Shown: positions 31,617 to 45,300 of the stretch, one piece after another
Layout: each line of letters opens with the position of its first letter
Position numbering within the stretch: the stretch's first letter is position 1
Source: Owenia fusiformis
Lineage: Eukaryota; Annelida; Polychaeta; Sabellida; Oweniidae
Length of the DNA: 60,000 nucleotides
Direction of reading: 5' to 3'
Assembly (NCBI GenBank): GCA_903813345.2
Contig: CAIIXF020000005.1
Coordinates: 15,009,375-15,069,374, forward strand
Notes under the pieces: model-generated
Told to the model about the DNA's origin: nothing
The model's input: the letters and a program-made list of their open reading frames with translations, nothing else
Database searches by the model: none
Made by a program: the position numbers and the translations under genes

Positions 31617-34404
31617 ATGTTGTTCGTCTCTAGAATAACGCTGGCAGTTTTCTTACTCATCAATGGCGTAAATGCAAACGGTAAGTCGTCTAACCTGAAT
31701 TTAACAGTTTTGTTTTGATTAAAATATATTCTAAAGACGTCGGAGAATTAAAGATGGTTAGAAATGACTACTGAAAATACTTCAAAAAGTAATATCCTAT
31801 GTTCAAAGAAAGCCCCATTCCAAAACTGAAAAAAGGTCAAACATGTGAGTTATGAGCATAGCATTACTTTTAGGCACGGAAGGTCCGCCAGGATCAGGAG
31901 GTCCCCCCGGTACAGGTGGACCACCTGGAACAGGAGGTCCCCCTGGTACAGGTGGACCACCAGGTACAGGTGGTCCACCAGGTACCGGAGGCCCGCCTGG
32001 GACAGGAGGACCACCAGGAACAGGGGGTCCACCAGGGACAGGAGGTCCACCAGGAACTGGAGGTCCACCAGGGACAGGAGGTCCACCGGCAACCGGAGGA
32101 CCACCAGGGACAGGAGGTCCACCAGGAACCGGCGGTCCACCAGGTACAGGTGGTCCACCAGGAACCGGAGGCCCGCCTGGGACAGGAGGTCCACCAGGAA
32201 CAGGAGGTCCACCAGGAACAGGAGGTCCACCAGGAACAGGAGGTCCACCAGGGACAGGGGGTCCACCAGGGACGGTAGGCCCACCAGGGACAGGAGGTCC
32301 ACCAGGAACGGGAGGTCCACCAGGAACAGGAGGCCCACCAGCAACAGGAGGTCCACCGGGAACAGGAGGGCCACCAGGAACAGTCGGCCCACCAGGGACA
32401 GTCGGCCCCCCAGGCACAGGTGGTCCACCAGGAACTGGTGGTCCACCAGCAACAGGGGGCCCTCCAGGAACAGGCGGTCCACCAGGAACGGGCGGTCCAC
32501 CAGGAACACTTGGTACAGGAGGCCCACCAGGAACAGGGGGGCCACCAGGCACAGGGGGTCCACCTGCAACAGGCGGTCCTCCAGGAACAGGAGGTCCACC
32601 AGGTACAGGTGGTCCACCAGGAACCGGAGGTCCACCTGGGTCAGGAGGCCCACCAGGAACGGGAGGTCCACCAGGGACAGGAGGTCCACCAGGAACCGGA
32701 GGCCCACCAGGAACAGTCGGCCCGCCAGGAACAAGCGGACCAAAGGGTATTGCCGGAACTTCCGGTCCCCCAGGAATGAAGGGATCAAAGGGAGAAGCTG
32801 GAACAGGAGGACCACCAGGCACTGGCGGCCCACCTGGAACGAAGGGAATTAAAGGATCCCAGGGTATGGTTGGAGTTAAAGGATTTAAAGGCCTCAAAGG
32901 ATTTAAGGGAGAGCCTGGAGCTGACTCCACATTCCTTGTCACAGTTGCACCAAGATCAAGTAAGAACAAATTTCATACGATTTATGCATTTATCTATAAA
33001 TCATAAATTTATCATAATTTTATTCAAAATGTTGGTTAGAACTTTTAACTAATCAGATTCATTAACTCCCTAACTAAATTCATCTGTTACGCATAGCAAA
33101 TATCAAACAAAATAATCTAAATTAATTTTCAGGATTGGTCTTCTCGATAAACATAAGATTGACACATACATATTTCATTCTAGGCAACCCATGTACTACT
33201 GCAGGTCTGTGGAAGAACCCAGCTGGAGGTAACACATGTAATACATATTACCAATGTTACTTCTCATTCAGCGGAGTTTTACAGCAAGTGAAACATTTCT
33301 GTCCTCCATATTACGTCTTCAATCCATCGGCTAGCGTTTGCGTCTTCTGCAGTCGAGGTCTAACGCGTTGTTGCAAAGGTAGGAAGGTCATGTGTTGTAA
33401 GAAAAAACGTTTGATAGCATGTTACTGTTGACAATGAATGGCATGAATGAATAACGAATCCTTACTAAAGAGAGAATCAGATATAGCGAGCAGGCTAAAC
33501 AAAAAATTGTTTCAATTTTAGAATAGTTTTGGCTCGTGTCATTCCTTGTCATGTCTATTTTATAAAAATCACAAAAGTGCATACTTTATTCCAGGAAAAC
33601 TAAAGATTTTTACCATAATGTATTATTTTTCTATAAGAATGGTTACCATTCTTATTATTTGGGAGAATTTAAACATTTTTCACCCATTTTTCCACTTTGA
33701 ATCATTAATAACTTCACCAATTTATAACATATTGTGAATCTTTTGGGAGATATTGTATTTGAAATTGTAAGGAATAGATTGGTAGGTCAATTTTACATGT
33801 TGCTTGTAATTTTGTTACCCCCTATAGATCAGATTCTGCCTTTAATGCTAGCAAATAGCTTATACTTTATAACTGAATGGTTTATATAGTTCTTAAGTTT
33901 AAATTATCTTATTTCTGTGCCACAGGTTTAAAAACTACGTTTCAATAACATTAATAAATACTTTTATATAGTCATAGAACTGGAACTGGAACAGCTTTTC
34001 GTCACTGTCTTGTATCCTCAATTGTTCAAAGTGTTGTTTTGGTACTATGTTGATTCAAAACTCAACACAATTGAAATATTTTAATAACTTGCTTGAATTG
34101 CCACTAAATATAGGTTTATGTGGAAATAACATTATGTATCACCATCACATTAGCGTTCCTCTAATATTGCTATTTACTCTCACTTATTACAGAGGTTGAT
34201 GCGATGCAAGCACAAGCACAAATTGGGGTCGAACCTGTAGATGAAGAACAGGCCCCTGCACTTCCAGGAGTAACAATTGCCTTCTCAGTCCTCGTTGTAC
34301 TTTTCGTTGTCGGGGTGGCCTATACGTGCCGTATGAACCATCTAGCAAGGATGAACAAGGCATCCCGCGAGAACAATGTCGTTTTACAAACAATTACAAG
34401 ATAG
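31617..34404 (+). CDS. Gene B: membrane-anchored collagen-like protein with a chitin-binding type-2 domain (paralogue of gene A)
   Basis: Coding exons 31617-31680, 31874-32959, 33184-33378 and 34193-34404; all GT-AG and phase 1, as in gene A; 518 aa. Signal peptide [20 protein letters not shown]; Gly-X-Y rod at about residues 23-370, mainly GPPGTG, ending in Lys-rich collagen triplets ([16 protein letters not shown]). A six-cysteine chitin-binding domain lies at about 387-441 ([22 protein letters not shown]), with extra cysteines after it (CSRGLTRCC). A transmembrane helix lies at about 474-493, and the tail ends VVLQTITR. The order, exon borders and phases match gene A, so the pair arose by duplication. 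Exon 3 has a second in-frame acceptor at 33132 that would add 17 residues. Predicted type I membrane protein; binding to chitin and trimerisation are family expectations. Confidence 0.88.
31880..32740 (+). repeat. 18 bp coding minisatellite of gene B
   Basis: About 47 copies of the same 18 bp unit as in gene A encode [12 protein letters not shown] and GPPGTV variants recur, and one unit is short (GTLGTGGPP near 32505). Long open frames on the other strand and frames are shadows of this repeat. Confidence 0.9.
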
Positions 34405-34485
34405 GACACAAAGCATACTAAGAGACTATTAATTTATCACAATATGTTATATCTATTTTTGATTCCATTGTCTTATCCAGTGTTA

Positions 34486-34491
34486 AATAAA
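34486..34491 (+). terminator. Polyadenylation signal of gene B
   Basis: AATAAA lies about 80 bp after the stop codon. Another lies near 34563. Confidence 0.55.
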
Positions 34492-34600
34492 TAATGCCAT
34501 TTAAATAGCGATTTAATGTTTTACCATTGTGAATATTGTATGGAAATGTAGGTTTGTTTCAGAAATAAAAACAAGTTGTTTTGCACGAAGTACACGAATA

Positions 34601-35196
34601 CCACTCTTATTTATATGACATTACCCATCCCTTGTCTTGGATTTCATATAACATTGTAATTATATTTGTTGACCAGTTATAATCAACCACTCTTATTAAG
34701 TAATAGTCTCTTAGTATTTCATATAACATTGTAATTATATTTGTTTACCAGTTATAATCAACCACTCTTATTTATATCACATTAACTATCCCTTGTCTTG
34801 GATTTCATATAACATTGTAATTATATTCGTTTACCAGTTATAATCAACCACTCTTATTTATATCACATTACGTATCCATTGTCTTGGATTTCATATAACA
34901 TTGTAATTATATTCGTTTACCAGTTATAATCAACCACTCTTATTTATATCACATTACCTATCCCTTGTCTTGAATTTCATATAACATTGTAATTATATTC
35001 GTTTACCAGTTATAATCAACCACTCTTATTTATATGACATTACCTACCCCTTGTCTTGGATTTCATATGACGTTGTAATTATATTCGTTTACCAGTTATA
35101 ATCAACCACTCTTATTTATATGACATTACCTAGCTACCCCTTGTCTTGGATTTCATATAACATTGTAATTATATTCGTTTACCAGTTATAATCAAG
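34601..35196. repeat. 86 bp tandem repeat, about 7 copies, downstream of gene B
   Basis: Units contain CCACTCTTATTTATATCACA, CTTGTCTTGGATTTCATATA and GTTTACCAGTTATAATCAA, and are over 90 per cent alike. The second unit is interrupted at 34701-34716 by a 16 bp word that is the exact reverse complement of 34416-34431, in the 3' UTR of gene B. Confidence 0.85.
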
Positions 35197-36355
35197 TGGA
35201 CAATACTTCTGTATTCTATACATGCATAATTTGTATTTAATAGTAGTCTGCTTATGTTATCACATAGAAGACAGATCCGAGAACCATTCTTTGAAGGTAT
35301 AATGTATGTGTTATTCCTAAAGTTATTCACCATGATTTGATCATGAAATGAAGTCATACGCATTACATACATAAAAATAATCAAAAATAAAGATTTGAAA
35401 TACATTTTACTATATTATGGATATTCAATTGCAATTATAATTTAAACATGAAGAATAACAATGTATTGTGTATAAGAGAAAATAAGGAACACCTCAATAG
35501 TAATAATTATCATATTTAAAAGAATACCTGCTAAACATTTAGACAAAATATACAAGGGTCGCCTCTAATCTATCGCCTAGTCTTGTTATGACAAATAAAA
35601 AACAAACTGACATGATAAGTACATTGATTAATCATTTTGAAGCACTACACGTTTTATTTATTTTCATTTATTAAGTGCGTTTTACTATTGCCTGTCAATT
35701 ATTAAAGATATACAGTCGAAAGTACACTACATAATCTAGACATAAAGAACAGCAATTAATGGTGAGACAAAATACCAAAAACTAGTTTGGAAGGAAACAA
35801 CCACATTTACTGAGGATTGGCGCAATACAATACAGACGCCTTTCAATAGGCCTATCTAGAATAATGAGTTTATAATAGTGACATAACACGGATACATTAT
35901 ATATGATTCTAAGTACACAATCAACAGAGTTGTTTTTGCTAATTTGGTACATTGTCACGCTATATAAGGAAATAAAAATAATTTTTGGAAGTTAGAACAT
36001 CACCTATGAGCATACATATAAGAGAAACATGTTTTCACTTATTTGGTAAATTGCCAAGAAAATGGTTCTTAGAAGTAAAATCATTGCATGAAGCACTTGC
36101 AGTAAACAATTGTATCTAAAATAGAAGCGTGTACATAACAGAAACGTTGCTAATTGAAGTGCGTGATTGAAATGCGTGAAGAAGTAAAACAATAGATAGA
36201 TTTTAAGCCCGGCAAGGGATGCCAGTGTATACATCTGGTATCTGTAGATAACACAATTAATAAAATCTAAAGATGAATTCTTGCACTTTAGTCGATGGCC
36301 TCTTAAAGTATTCATTCATTTAAAGCTGAAAATTCAGCTTGGCAATACAGTCGAT
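35197..36355. other. Sequence upstream of the Na+/H+ exchanger gene
   Basis: AT-rich, no ORF with recognisable features. It presumably holds the exchanger promoter and 5' UTR, but I cannot point to a TATA box or start site. Confidence 0.45.
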
Positions 36356-39300
36356 ATGGAAGGGAAGGCATGTATATGGAGAGTTTTTGTTGTAAACATC
36401 ATCATCATTGCAACATGCCTCCCGATGTCACAACAGCAAATAACAAAACAAACTATTTGCGATATAAAATCGAACGCCAGACAAAATGAGATAAATGAAA
36501 TTCAGCATCCTGTAAATAAGCAATACAAAACTGCCGATGAAAGAATAAACGAGAACGTTGTAGCAAAATCAAGCGATGGTGACACTAAGATTGAAGTGGG
36601 TATAAACCAAGCTCTGGCCAACACAGTTCTTCAAAAGAACACAGATAATGATAACATTAAAGATGATGACACACAAGCAAAGGAAACTGGATCTAAGCTC
36701 TCCCAATTCGACGATGTGCTTTATGCAGAGAGCGATGCCAAAAATACAACAGATACGAACGGCACTAACCACACAAGACGACATGGACATGGGATTCATC
36801 TGGTTAATATTAGATATGCGTATGTCAGAGAGCCACTGATTTTATTTGTGTTCCTCGTTCTTGTCAATCTGGCAAAAGTAGGTATGTTTGAACGAATTGT
36901 GTTTTTATACCTCTATCTGATAGCTGAATTTTCATGTGTTAAAAGGCTGTTCTTAAACCCTTGACTGTGAATCATAACGGGTGTGTAGCCTTGTACTGAA
37001 TAGTGTCTAATGTTATATATAATTAATCAGAATATTATCAGATGAGCACTCCTGGCAGTTCCTTAAAAAGATTCCTGAATAGCATAGTATTCTTTGAATC
37101 GTGAGGATGCAAAACCTGTATGATTCTAAAAGCAATGAAAAACATTCTACAGAAATTATACCATTGTGATATTTGTCAGTTGTACATTTAATTTATAAAA
37201 GTTTATATTCGTCTCTTCAGATGATATCTTTATTGTGCTCTTTAATATAGGCTTTCACCATGCTGACTTCCTATCATCTTTACTACCAGAGTCCTGGTGA
37301 GTTCTTCTTTAAGTATCCCGCAATTTGGTTGAAACCAGGCAAAATGTAATATATGAACATTTTGGTTCAATATTCGAACCAAGACCGCTTGGGCATTAAC
37401 TTCTCTCTCCAAATATCTGAGCCTGATCTCACAAAGGTAACAAAATATGTCTGATACTTTTGAACGAAACTTTGACAATGATGTTTAGTACTTCATCTCA
37501 TTTGGATTGACTTTCACTCGACTTTTTTATATTCTAGTTACGCCTCTACTCTAATAATTATAGTTCCTTGAATTTATAGTGTTGTGTATTTATTTTTTAT
37601 CTATTTATAATTTTTTTTATCATACATCGTGAATACTACTCTTTGCTCTATTATCATTTCAGTCTTTTGATTATTCTGGGAGTGCTGATTGGTGTCATAT
37701 TTAGGTGAGTGTGACGTACTGGGTGTTCCATATGTTTCAGGAATGATGCTGTGTTATATTGGTTTTCTTTTCAATCTAACTGAATTTTTGACACAATGTG
37801 TCTAAACATGTTTTAAATAAGTTGGGAAAGTTTCATATCGTGAAGTTCAGTAGTCTTAATTATATGGTTGCTATAGTAACCTAGGGGTAGGGTAGGTGGA
37901 GCAGGTGTAACAACGTGCAAAATATATGAAATATTTGTAAAAATAGTTTTTTTGTACCAAGTGTGACTAAGTATTTGGTTGTCAGAGTTGGATCAAACTT
38001 GTCAGTAATTAAACAAAAATGAAGGTGGATTCCAAGAAAGTAAAAAAATGTCATCATCCTTGATCACATCACAATTTTAACAACTGTCATGTCATGAGTC
38101 ACAAAGGAGAATAAACACAGGAAATTTTGGACGAGCGGCCATCTTGAAAAGTGAAAAAGTCATTAGCAAAGGAAAACCTTCTACTTGGGCAACACACAAC
38201 AATCTGTGACAAGACATGACATGTGTGAATAACAGTTTTCTGCAGCAGACACAATTCAACTCCTGACGAATGCACATGGGGACTCAATAATGGTAACCTC
38301 TAGAGTGTATGAGTGGTACAAGCGGTTCAAATCTGGAAGGGAAACTGAGACCGATTATCCAAAATGTGGACATCCGAGAACAGTGAGAGCGCTAACTAAT
38401 GCGGAAGGGATAGATGCTGAAATAATGATGATGGCTAATAAAGGGTGTGATAACATTTTTAATTTCCAGGAATCCACCTTTATTCTTTTTAATTTCCAAC
38501 AGGTTTGATGCGACTATGACAGATTAATACTTAGAACACTTTATACAAAAACTACTATTTTCACAAAAATGTCATGTTATGCGCGTTGTTACACCTGCTC
38601 CACCTACCCTACCCCTAGGTTATTATAGCAACCATATTGTTCAGTCTACTGAGTTTCATGATATGAAACTTTTGCAACTTATTCACAACATATTTGGACA
38701 CATTTTGTCAAAAGATCAGCTAGATTGAAAAAAAACAACAATAAAATACAGCATCATTCCTGAAACATATGGAACACCCTGTATATCATTACATGATATA
38801 ATCACAACATACATCAAGTAAAATTTGGAAATAGAATTTTAATATTCTGATACTTACAGTAAAACTTATCCAATCCGAATACCACTGGGATCAGCCAAAA
38901 GTGTTCAGATTAGCAGGTGTTCATAATTCAATGTTTTCTTAATATTTTTTATACTGAGAGGTGTTCACAGATGCAAGTGTTACTGTACATATAATGCACC
39001 TAATTGCACGCAGCATGTACTGGGCGCATATATGTCCTTTTGGACTCTTAGACAACAGCATTGGATGTCATTACACTGAGAGGTGTTCGGATGAGAGAGG
39101 TGTTCACAGATGCAAGTGTTACTGTACATATAATGCACCTAATTGCACGCAGCATGTACTGGGCGCATATATGTCCTTATGGACTCTTAGACAACAGCAT
39201 TGGATGTCATTACACTGAGAGTGTTCGGATGAGAGAGGTGTTCACAGATGCAAGTGTTACTGTACATGAAATGCACCTAATTACACGCAGCATGTACTGG

Positions 39301-42300
39301 GCGCATATATGTCCTTTTGGACTCTTAGACAACAGCATTGGATGTCATTACACTGAGAGGTGTTCGGATGAGAGAGGTGTTCACAGATGCAAGTGTTACT
39401 GTACATATAATGCACCTAATTGCACGCAGCATGTACTGGGCGCATATATGTCCTTTTGGACTCTTAGACAACAGCATTGGATGTCATTACACTGAGAGGT
39501 GTTCGGATGAGAGAGGTGTTCACAGATGCAAGTGTCACTGTACATATAATGCACCTAATTGCACGCAGCATGTACTGGACGCATATATGTCCTTTTGGAC
39601 TCTTAGACAACAGCATTGGATGTCATTACACTGAGAGGTGTTCGGATGAGAGAGGTGTTCACAGATGCAAGTGTTACTGTACATAGAATGCACCTAATTG
39701 CACGCAGTATGTACTGGTTGCATATATGTTCTTTTGGACTCTTAGACAACAGCATTGGATGTCATTACTTTATTACCCATCGAAAGTTAGCCATTACAAT
39801 AATCCCAGGGACTATACTTTTTTTCACACCCCTAAAGTATATGATATATTTCCAGGTACAACAGCAGGCTGATTGGTTTCTTCGACATCACAGACAAGGT
39901 ATTCTTCCTGATCCTACTACCACCGTAAGTTTACAATTTTATGTGTTTATCTTTATTAGATATTTATTTCACAAATTATACCCAGCCAACTCTCTCTTAT
40001 GAAAGCTAAATGGTCCACGGTCCATTTAAGCTTGCGCTGTACTATTCAACTGTAAAATTTGATTTCATTTTTATTGACTATTCAACGGGTACGTCTTTTG
40101 TGTGACACTGGTTTTTGATAGCTTGCAAAGTGCTATGTTATATGCTTTGTACATTCTTTAGAATAAACTACAGTTTGGTTCTATGGTCAAATAAAACCGT
40201 TTCAAAACATAGCTTCCCTCTTATTGTGCTTCATATGCAAGTTTCTTCATGACCTCATTGATGAGCGTTGGGAAATGTTCTTTTTGAACAATCAACGGTC
40301 CATAATTTGAAATGTTTTATTTTATTTCAGTATTATCTTGGAGGCGGCATACAGCTTATACAACCGTGAATTCGTCGACAATGTTGGGACAATCCTACTA
40401 TATGCAGTTGTGGTGAGTAATTAAGTATACTTTAGAATACCCAACAATTTGTTTCGCGTTTTGTTTTTCGCAATTTGTAATGCTCGCATCCAGAAGTTTG
40501 ATTCAGGGCATGGGATCTGTTGAACAGATGCCTCTTGTTTACGTTATATAAGTTTATAAAAACGGTGATATAAATTGTGTAAAAGCAACAAATATAATTC
40601 ATGCTCATGTTAAATCATATTAGTATAGGCCCAATGTTAATGTTATTAACGGTCATTGAACAACTAGTCTTCATTATTTAAGACTTTTATAAAAACTATA
40701 AGCTAAATAAATAGCCTTATGTTTTATATTATCATTTCTGCTTTCAGGGCACAATCATCAACTGTTTCGTGATTGGACCCTGTTTATTCGGACTTGCCAA
40801 AGCTGGAGCAATGGGCAGCATAGACATTAGCTTGCTTCACTGCCTGGTCTTTTCGGGTTTTATTGTTGCTGTTGATCCAGTGGCGGTAAGCATATTAACC
40901 AAACGTTTTCGTCAAACCTGTACATTTATGTATGATTCTCTGTCCCATACCGCATATGTTCTGGTTTAATACACCATATGTCAAACTGGCAATGATGTTG
41001 CAAATACATGTATTTCACAACTATGTTTTTCTGCTCTCCAAATGATGTTATTTGCATTTTCATTTGTTTTATACCAAAAATATTAAATTTTTTTTATTTG
41101 ATATGTTAATGTCTATGATAATGATCTTTTTAGAATATTATATCATTTCATTCTGATAATCTTTCAAATTCAGACAATTTATCACTGTCGATTACAGTTT
41201 GATTTGGCCACAAAACAGCTTAGACATTAGTTTTCATTTATTCTGAGTGATATACTGTCAAGGCTGAATATGATCTGAAATCGACTGTGCATTTTACTAT
41301 TCTAGGTTCTCTCCATATTCCAAGAGATCGGGGTAAACGATTCGCTGTACATACTAGTTTTTGGCGAATCCCTTCTCAATGGTAAGTAGGCAATTATGCG
41401 CTCATTAATATTTTAAGCTAAATGTACACTAGACTACATGCACACTATACTCGGTGAATTATGATTACTATGGTTGGCCTATTAGTATAAAGAATGCATG
41501 CGTTGTTTACGGGTGTGTGGGCGTTAATTACGCTCGTGTAGATGTAAAATTACGCCCGTGCTGACGAAAAATTACGCCTGTGTAGGCGTAAATTACGCCC
41601 GTGAAGAAGTAAATTCTACGGGCGTTCAGAATACATTTACAGGAGTGAACTTACGGCGTTAAAATTATTAATTACGGGCGTTTAGACTGTTATTTTACAC
41701 GCGCTGAGAAACATCTTCGCGCCCGTGGAGTTTATTTTTAGCGCCGTAAATTATGAACCAATCAGAACCTTACTTACATGATGATTTAATGCATCCTTGC
41801 TAAAAGAGCAACTCTGAGATACTTGCGCTAGTAAACAACAATCAGAAGCCTGCTTACATTTTAGTGTATTGCATTGAGGTCCTTAAATATTCGTTCAAGA
41901 TTGAACTAGATTTAACCAAAGAAGTATTCATTTTTTAGAGCAAATTATATTAAAAGGCAAATTGAAGAGACATGTACTGTGTTGGCAGTTATCAACACCC
42001 ATTGTAGAAACGACAAAATTGCAGAGTATTTTGAGAAGGTATACATGTTTGGTTTCTAAATACGATGATTTTTGGATAATTCTCCAATCTAGGCGTCGGC
42101 TTCAGAGGTAGGCTAGGTAGGGACTTATTAAGCTCACACGCATTGCAGCTTACAGTCTCATTATACAGTCAGATCGCTAATGTATCCCTCTAAAGGATGT
42201 GTCCAGATACTAGAATTATAGTATCTGATCAACTGCAAATTGACTCTAGACTATATCCTGCAGATCTGGCATTCTTTATATGTCACATGTTATTTCCAGG

Positions 42301-45300
42301 AATACATAACTCATTTAATATACGATGTAAATCTTTCACATTTGCACAAATAGTGCACCGAGATACCCAGAAAAGAAATAATATTTCATATGCCTCCAAT
42401 TGCAACAGTTGTTCCTGGCACAATCATGAGTATGTTATTAACTTGCACAAGGATCTTGGAGTTGTACTTTTAGCTATAATGCATCGTATCATCATGTAAG
42501 CAAGATGCTGATTGGTTCATAATTCACGGCGCTAAAATGAACTCGACGGGCGTGAAGATGTTTCTCAGCGCGTGTAAAATAACTGTCTTAACGCCCGTAA
42601 TTAATAATTTTAACGCCGTAAGTTCACGCCTGTAAATGTATTCTGAACGCCCGTAGAATTTACTTCTTCACGGGCGTAATTTACGCCTACACAGGCGTAA
42701 TTTTTCGTCAGCACGGGCGTAATTTTACATCTACACGAGCGTAATTAACGCCTACACACCCGTAAACAACGCATGCATTCTTTATACTAATAGGCCAACC
42801 ATAGATTGCTGAACTTTACACCTTGCTCATTCTGCACATTCTGATACTCATAGCATCTTTCACCATCTCAGGACTGAGAAGGAATGAGATGGCATGGTTT
42901 ATCATGATGAATCTGCAGGCTAAGTGGACATTTTTAATTTCCTTATAGATGGCGTTACTGTTGTTCTGTACAACACTATGCAAGCTCTGGCAAACATGGA
43001 AACAATACCCATTGGACAGGTAAAAACTCCATTAATTTCGACCACTGCAGCTATTCATGGACTTACAGTTGATCAACTCTGTCAGGGCTTCTCTGCTTAT
43101 GACTTCAGGATACACACATACGCATGTCCGACTCTCTTCATCCAAGTATCAGGGCATATCATTTTCTATTTTAATCTTTATCTACTTGGTCAACCTTTTA
43201 CAATGGATTGAAACTCACACTTTAAAATCTAAAATGATCTTACCCTACATGTATATATTTCTTTGATATTTATTTTATTTTAGTATTTTCTTGCGATATT
43301 GTCTTTCTTGACGATTGCATTAGGAGGAACGCTTGTTGGAGTGTTCTTTGGGGTTCTTACAGCCCTTATCACACGTATTACTAAACATGTTAGAGGTAAC
43401 TCGGGGGCTTAATTATCCCATCAACTAGATCACTTACATAAGCTCATAGTATATTAATGTTCCGTATAAGCAGCTATTTTCTTCACATTGTCGTTGATTA
43501 TTACAGATTATAAAAACTATTTATAGAGCAAATAAACACTTATAACTGCCACTTGTAAACAAGTAATATACTCTATTTTGTACATTGGTGTTTAAAATGC
43601 TTGATATTATTTTTCGAAACAGATGCAAAATATATAAGCACAGGTGGCAAAATAGAAAAATCTTAGAAAGTTAGAAAAAGGGCATCGAAAAGCAAATACA
43701 CCCGGTAATAGGAAAACAAACTACTAGTATTCAGATTAAGAATTACATCTCTTGGCTAGACCTTTTATTCTTTTGCAGTGGTGGAACCGTTTTTCGTTCT
43801 TGGATTGGGTTATCTATCGTACCTTACAGCTGAGCTTTTCCACTGGTCTGGCATACTCAGGTAGGCCCAGTTCAGTCGGGTTCTTTTTTAGGCTTTCAAA
43901 ATTGGCCTCTGTTATGTGTTCAGCTCATGAAACGTGTTTTATATGAAATAAAGGTGAAATATGGTAATTTTTTCACGTTACTATCTTCGACTTGTAGACT
44001 AGGAGTGGTGACTGAATATAAAACATTGAAGACTAAATGTTCTGATTGTATATTTCAGTGCTGTTGGGTGTGGACTTGTCCAGGCACACTATACAAGGCA
44101 TAATATCTCCAAAAAGTCATACACAACAGTCGTGTATTTTATTAAAATGCTTAGGTATTTCTAAACTTGATATTTGTCTCTTTCAACACATGCATACATT
44201 CCTACATTTGCTCATTAGATTTTCCAGTACAGTACAGTACAGTACAGTACGGAATGTTGCAATGAAGAAACAGAATATCCACCAAAGCTCATTTAAAAAT
44301 GCAGGGTTAACTCAAAACAATAAACAGAAACGCAAAACGCGAAAATGAAAGTATTCGTATTTATTGAACGACCTTCGTATGTTTAACAGTGTCAATAACG
44401 AAGCTGTCATCTTCATGATTCTTGGTGTGGATCTGGTCACCGAGGAGCTTGGTTGGCACACCGGTTTCGTTCTATGGACGCTCGCTCTTTGTCTGATCGT
44501 CAGATTCATAGGTTAGTAGCTCATATCCAATGTCAGCCTTGTTTTGAATTAATTGTAAGAGTGTAAAATTAACGATAAATGGCCGATGCAGAAAACCTTA
44601 AATGATAAAGAAACACTAAGCAGATGATAAATCAAGATACAGAGCATGCTTAATGCTCACAGTTGCCTGGTCTGTGTTATGGTAACGAACTAAGTTAGCC
44701 AGCATTCGCGAATTCAGCCACCGGGTGTCGGCTAACGGATAAACCGCTATTTAAATATGAATAATAGCAGGTTCTATTCATGTTTAAATGAGTTGGCCAT
44801 GAAATTCCGTCAGTTTAATTCGCGAATGCTTAAAGTCGTTATGGCTTCGACCAGTGCCACAACCATTCGATATTTTTTCAATTACTTCATACCACAACTC
44901 TAAAATCTGTAACCAATTACCTGTTAACAAATTTCGCCTCAACCCGAATGTGAGGGACGTAATCTATCTATATTTTAACTATCTATTCTTGATTTCAGTT
45001 GTATATGGCCTTACCTTTCTTGCAAACAAACACCCAGATAGAATACGAAAGATCAATAGGGAGGAGCAATTCATTATGGTAAAGATGAAGTTAAATGAAT
45101 CCTTTTTAAAATGGAACTTGTTTAATGTCCAGTGGAGTCTTTCGAGCTTCACATGCCATATACAAAGGAGGAGGGAAAGTACCGCAAAAGATTTCGAACA
45201 GTCATATGGATTTTGGCTATTTTCTAAGGATTAAACAGGTACATATGTTAAACCAATGCATTACCTCCAGGAAAAGCACTCCTAGAGATGATAAAATAAT

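Noticed and set aside
31803-32969. Minus-strand open frame of 388 codons and other frames over the gene B collagen exon
   Set aside because: Same repeat artefact as in gene A.
34601-35196. CRISPR-like array
   Set aside because: The 86 bp units are similar along their whole length, with no unique spacers; it is a tandem satellite in an animal genome.
38961-39760. Series of overlapping ORFs with [15 protein letters not shown]-type proteins
   Set aside because: They are the 139 bp satellite read in rotating frames.
41468-42804. CRISPR-like array of regularly spaced TTACGCCCGTG words
   Set aside because: The words are short, mirrored in inverted arms, and lie in an animal intron; a fold-back transposon explains them.
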